A stretch of DNA of 64,000 nucleotides, taken from the NCBI GenBank assembly GCA_963708235.1, contig OY970200.1:2356001-2420000 (forward strand), read 5' to 3'. The notes below the pieces were generated by a model. It searched no databases, was not told the origin of the DNA, and worked only from the letters and a program-made list of their open reading frames with translations. How positions within the stretch are numbered: the first letter of the stretch is position 1; each line of letters opens with the position of its first letter. This document shows, piece by piece, positions 61,192-64,000 of the stretch. This DNA comes from G963708235 sp963708235 (GTDB lineage: Bacteria > Actinomycetota > Acidimicrobiia > Spongiisociales > UBA5794). Made by a program: the position numbers and the translations under genes.

Positions 61192-61610
61192 CAGAAGAAC
61201 GGCAGTTCGATGGGCGCCCTGACGGGGTAGTCGCTGTCGGCGAGAACGAGCTGACGTCCCCGCCGGGTTCGACCGTTCACCACGAACGGACCCAACAGGT
61301 TGAGGGTGACCTGGCGGGCCGCGCCGTCGACGGTCACCGGAACGAACACCACGGCGTCCTCGGCGGTCTCCAGTCCGAGATCCTGTTGATCCTCGTCACC
61401 GAGAACCGGGGCGTAGTCCGGGAAGAACAACCAGGGCACACAGACGATCATCGCCGTCTCCGGGTCGTCGACACTGCGGAACTCCTGGAACGCTCCGTCC
61501 TCGACGAGTTCGGCGACGACGAACCGATCCAGATCCGGAAACCCGGGGAGACCCTCGGGGAAATACAGGATCTGATCGGTGAGGTCCCATGGTGCCTGAC
61601 GGTCGCTCAC
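61191..61610 (-). CDS. fliW: Flagellar assembly factor, CsrA antagonist
   Basis: This 139-residue FliW has the motif ILYFPEGLPGFPDLDRFVV, then VPWLFFPDYAPVLGDEDQQDL and LNLLGPFVVNGRTRRGRQLVL. FliW binds either flagellin or CsrA and releases CsrA-mediated repression when flagellin is low in the cell. The GTG start has GGAGAG upstream. It lies between flgL and csrA on the same strand. Confidence 0.95.
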   Translation of the reverse strand: MSDRQAPWDLTDQILYFPEGLPGFPDLDRFVVAELVEDGAFQEFRSVDDPETAMIVCVPWLFFPDYAPVLGDEDQQDLGLETAEDAVVFVPVTVDGAARQVTLNLLGPFVVNGRTRRGRQLVLADSDYPVRAPIELPFF

Positions 61611-61734
61611 GCTCTCTCCAAACAGTGGCTCGGGGGCAGCGTAGTGGCGGGTTGCCTACGGTCGGCATTGCCATTTGCTGCCACGAGGTTCGGTTGCTTC
61701 AACAGGGGCTGCTTCGACGGGGACTAGCGGTCGG

Positions 61735-62628
61735 TCATCGCAGGAAGTCGAGAAGCGATGCCTGCGAGGTTCGGGCAAATGCCGCAAGCGCCGCTTCGTA
61801 CTGGGTCTGCCCGAGCTGGAGATGCATGATCGCTTCGGCGAGATCGACATCCTCGAGCGTGCCGAGCTGGCTCTGCAGGGTTCCCGTGCTCTCCTGGATC
61901 CGGTCGAACCCGAGCTCGATCCGGTTGCCGGTGGCGCCGAGCGCCGCCAGAGAACCGAGCACGTGCTGAAGTGCCTGGTCCATGTCGGCGAGCGCCGCAT
62001 TCACTGCGGTGACATCGCCGCCGAGAACGGCGGCTTCCAGGTCGTCGATCATGGTGAAGGTGTCGCGCCCGGCGGAGAAGCCGAACACGGAGTCGGCGGT
62101 GACGTTGACGGTCACCACCTCGTTCTCACCGATCCGCCGATCCACCGTCCCGGCATCGCCCTGATACACCCAGCCGGTCCCGGTGTGCTGGACCGCATCG
62201 CCGGTGGCGAACCCGGCGAAGAGTCCGCGTCCCTGGTGGCGGGTGTTGGCGATGGCGACGAGCCCGTCACGGACACTTGCGACCTCGGCGGCGATCGCCA
62301 CCCGCTCGGTGTCCCCCACCGTCGACCCGGCCCGAACCGCAAGCTCCCGGGCGCGTTGGATCTGTTCGACCGCACCCTGCAGCTTGCTGTCGGCGAGGTT
62401 GACCCACATCAGCCCGTCGTCGGCGTTGCGCCGCTCCTGCTGGCGCATCCGCAGCGCCGCCTTCAGCTCGAGCACCCGGGACATGCTCGCCGGGTCGTCG
62501 GCCGGTCTGAGGATGCGCTTGCCCGATGCGATCTGGGTCTGGGCCTTCGACACCGCATGCGCCGCATCGGCGATGCGATGCCGCTGCGCAAAGTAGCTGC
62601 CGAGGTGCGTGGCCCGAACGGTGGTCAT
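61735..62628 (-). CDS. flgL: Hook-filament junction protein
   Basis: This 297-residue flagellin-like protein has the N-terminus RATHLGSYFAQRHRIADAAHAV, SGKRILRPADDPASMSRVL and the C-terminal LAEAIMHLQLGQTQYEAALAAFARTSQASLLDFL. It joins FlgK to the filament. It overlaps flgK (ATGA). Confidence 0.93.
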   Translation of the reverse strand: MTTVRATHLGSYFAQRHRIADAAHAVSKAQTQIASGKRILRPADDPASMSRVLELKAALRMRQQERRNADDGLMWVNLADSKLQGAVEQIQRARELAVRAGSTVGDTERVAIAAEVASVRDGLVAIANTRHQGRGLFAGFATGDAVQHTGTGWVYQGDAGTVDRRIGENEVVTVNVTADSVFGFSAGRDTFTMIDDLEAAVLGGDVTAVNAALADMDQALQHVLGSLAALGATGNRIELGFDRIQESTGTLQSQLGTLEDVDLAEAIMHLQLGQTQYEAALAAFARTSQASLLDFLR

Positions 62629-63989
62629 CTCCCCACCACCCCGGTCCGGTTGATCAGCGTGTCGAGTGCCTGATCGACCGAGGTCATCACCCGGGCCGCC
62701 GCCTCGTAGGCGCGCTGGAAGGTGATCAGGTCGACCATCTCCTCGTCGATTCCGACCCCGTGTGCCTGGTTGCGGGCATGCTGTGCGGCAACGGTCACCG
62801 TCATCTGCGACGAGAGCGCGGTGTCGACGGTGGCCAGGGTCTGCCCGACCCAGGTCACCAGGGCCCGGGTCGCCCCTTCCAGGGTCTGCCCGCCACCACC
62901 GGCGACCAGCGCATTACGGAGCTCGGCCAGTGCCTGGACGTTCCCGGCGTCGTACACCGCAACCGGGGGACCCGAGGCGGCGGCGGCGATCTCGGCAGGA
63001 TCGGTCACCACCAAGGTCAACGTTGCGGCGGCGGCTCCCGGGGTGTAGGCGAACAAGGCGCCCCCGGCGGCGCCGGAGGCGGTGAATCCGGCAGCGTGCT
63101 GGGTGTTGAGGGCATCGGCGAACTCGGTCACCAGCGCATCGAGCCTGCTCCGCAGCTCCGGCAGATTGGTGGTGAGGAATTCGTGGGCGCCGCCGATAGC
63201 GCCGCCGGGGCTCACCGTGGCGCCGGAGGCGTGGCTGATCCCGCCCGTCGAGGGATCGAAGCTGAGATGGCTGGTGCGGGCATCATGGACCAGGCTCAAC
63301 CCGTTGAGCGAGACCCGGGCCGCCCCGTCGGAGGTGATGGTGACGGTGACACCGGCGAGGGTGGAGAGACGGTCGAGGGCCCGGTCCCTGGCGTCGAGGA
63401 GGTCGTTCGGCGGACCGCCCGACGAGATCGATCCGATCTGGGTGTTGAGCCTGGCCACCTCGTCGAGCAACCCGTTGACTTCGGCGACCGAGCTGGTCAC
63501 CTGCGTGGCGGCGTGTGTGGCAGACGCCTCCCAGCCCCCGGCGATCGTGCGGAACCGGGATGCCACCGAGTCCAGCGAAGCGATCACCGCCAGCCGCGCC
63601 GACGGATCTGTCGGGTCCAGAGCCAGGTCCTCGAATGCCGCCCAGAGGTTGGCGAGGGCGGTGGTGACTCCGGCATTGGGCTCGGCAAGCGCCGCCTCGA
63701 CGCCGTCGAGAAGCCCGGCCAGGGTTGCCAGCCGGCCTTCGCCGCCCAGCGAGGTGCGGAGTCGACCGTCGAGGAAGGCGTCCCGGGTGCGGGTCACCGC
63801 AACCACATCGACCCCCGTCCCCGCCGAGCCGTAGGGGGTCGCCGCCGAGGCCCGGCTCGCCGTGTCGACCCGTTGACGGGTGTATGCGGGGTTGCCGGCG
63901 TTGGCGACGTTGTGCGAGGCGGTGTCGAGACCGGCCTGGGCGGCGTAGAGACCGGACAGGGCGGTGCGGAGGGTGACGAATCCTGCCAT
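62625..63989 (-). CDS. flgK: Hook-associated protein 1
   Basis: This 454-residue FlgK has the rod/hook-type N-terminus LRTALSGLYAAQAGLDTASHNVANAGNPAYTRQRV and the C-terminal GVGIDEEMVDLITFQRAYEAAARVMTSVDQALDTLIN. It is the first gene visible of flgK-flgL-fliW-csrA. The promoter lies beyond the window end. Confidence 0.95.
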   Translation of the reverse strand: MAGFVTLRTALSGLYAAQAGLDTASHNVANAGNPAYTRQRVDTASRASAATPYGSAGTGVDVVAVTRTRDAFLDGRLRTSLGGEGRLATLAGLLDGVEAALAEPNAGVTTALANLWAAFEDLALDPTDPSARLAVIASLDSVASRFRTIAGGWEASATHAATQVTSSVAEVNGLLDEVARLNTQIGSISSGGPPNDLLDARDRALDRLSTLAGVTVTITSDGAARVSLNGLSLVHDARTSHLSFDPSTGGISHASGATVSPGGAIGGAHEFLTTNLPELRSRLDALVTEFADALNTQHAAGFTASGAAGGALFAYTPGAAAATLTLVVTDPAEIAAAASGPPVAVYDAGNVQALAELRNALVAGGGGQTLEGATRALVTWVGQTLATVDTALSSQMTVTVAAQHARNQAHGVGIDEEMVDLITFQRAYEAAARVMTSVDQALDTLINRTGVVGR

Positions 63990-64000
63990 CAGAGCGCCCT

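Noticed and set aside
61640..61680. Possible sigma-28-type promoter before fliW (GCCGACCG on the minus strand)
   Set aside because: The -10 differs after GCCGAC and the -35 at 15 bp reads CGTG, so it fails the pattern shared by the other seven.

Overview
The window is high-GC DNA, densely coding, with many GTG and TTG starts, many 4-bp start/stop overlaps and many leaderless-looking promoters. It carries two F420-type luciferase-like oxidoreductases, a classical menaquinone pathway and SLH-domain secreted proteins. I infer a flagellated actinobacterium, most likely of the class Acidimicrobiia. This comes from gene content and style; no 16S or other marker is present.

Bases 1-31067 are a housekeeping half. 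In order they hold a truncated F420-type oxidoreductase, a PLP ammonia-lyase, a VapBC-type toxin-antitoxin pair with a palindromic operator, a pyridoxamine-oxidase-like protein, and a heterodimeric ABC exporter pair. Next come a beta-propeller lipoprotein, an EEP-family hydrolase, a small Cys/His protein, an HtrA protease and an M3 oligopeptidase. The menaquinone block follows (menE, menB, menA, menD, menF and an alpha/beta hydrolase). The half ends with a CBS-BON protein, a GNAT/acyl-CoA synthetase fusion, an ABC-F ATPase, a pirin, a second LLM oxidoreductase and a FabH-like synthase. A lysine-rich protein with a nuclease-like motif (31086-32561) separates this half from the flagellar island.

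Bases 32700-64000 are an almost continuous flagellar island: fliC; fliD-fliS-fliT-like; flgB-flgC-fliE-F-G-H-I-J-transglycosylase-fliK-flgD; flbD-like-motA-motB-fliL; fliM-N-O-P-Q-R; flhB-flhA-flhF-like; a degenerate HD-GYP protein; flgN; a SpoIID/SLH protein; and, on the minus strand, flgK-flgL-fliW-csrA. The hook gene flgE is absent from its usual place after flgD, and no flgG, fliA or chemotaxis genes are in the window. Seven transcription units share one promoter architecture, CT(T/A)(A/G)N - 15 bp - (G/A)CCGACAG, which matches the sigma-28 (FliA/SigD) type. Strong hairpins close several units.

The most interesting observation concerns the leaders of these sigma-28-type transcripts. Four of them (fliC, flgB, flhB and the HD-GYP gene) contain a short hairpin whose six-base loop is ANGGAN, with a stem that differs in sequence but is conserved in pairing. 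Three Shine-Dalgarno sequences read ACAAGGAGGT. Both are the hallmarks of CsrA binding sites, and csrA and fliW are encoded in the same island. In the flgB leader the hairpin lies just upstream of an intrinsic-terminator-like hairpin with a T-tract. This suggests an actinobacterial CsrA-FliW circuit that acts on much of the flagellar hierarchy, not only on flagellin. It is inference from sequence and needs experiments. A 680-bp non-coding block of repeats and hairpins between fliR and flhB is also unexplained.
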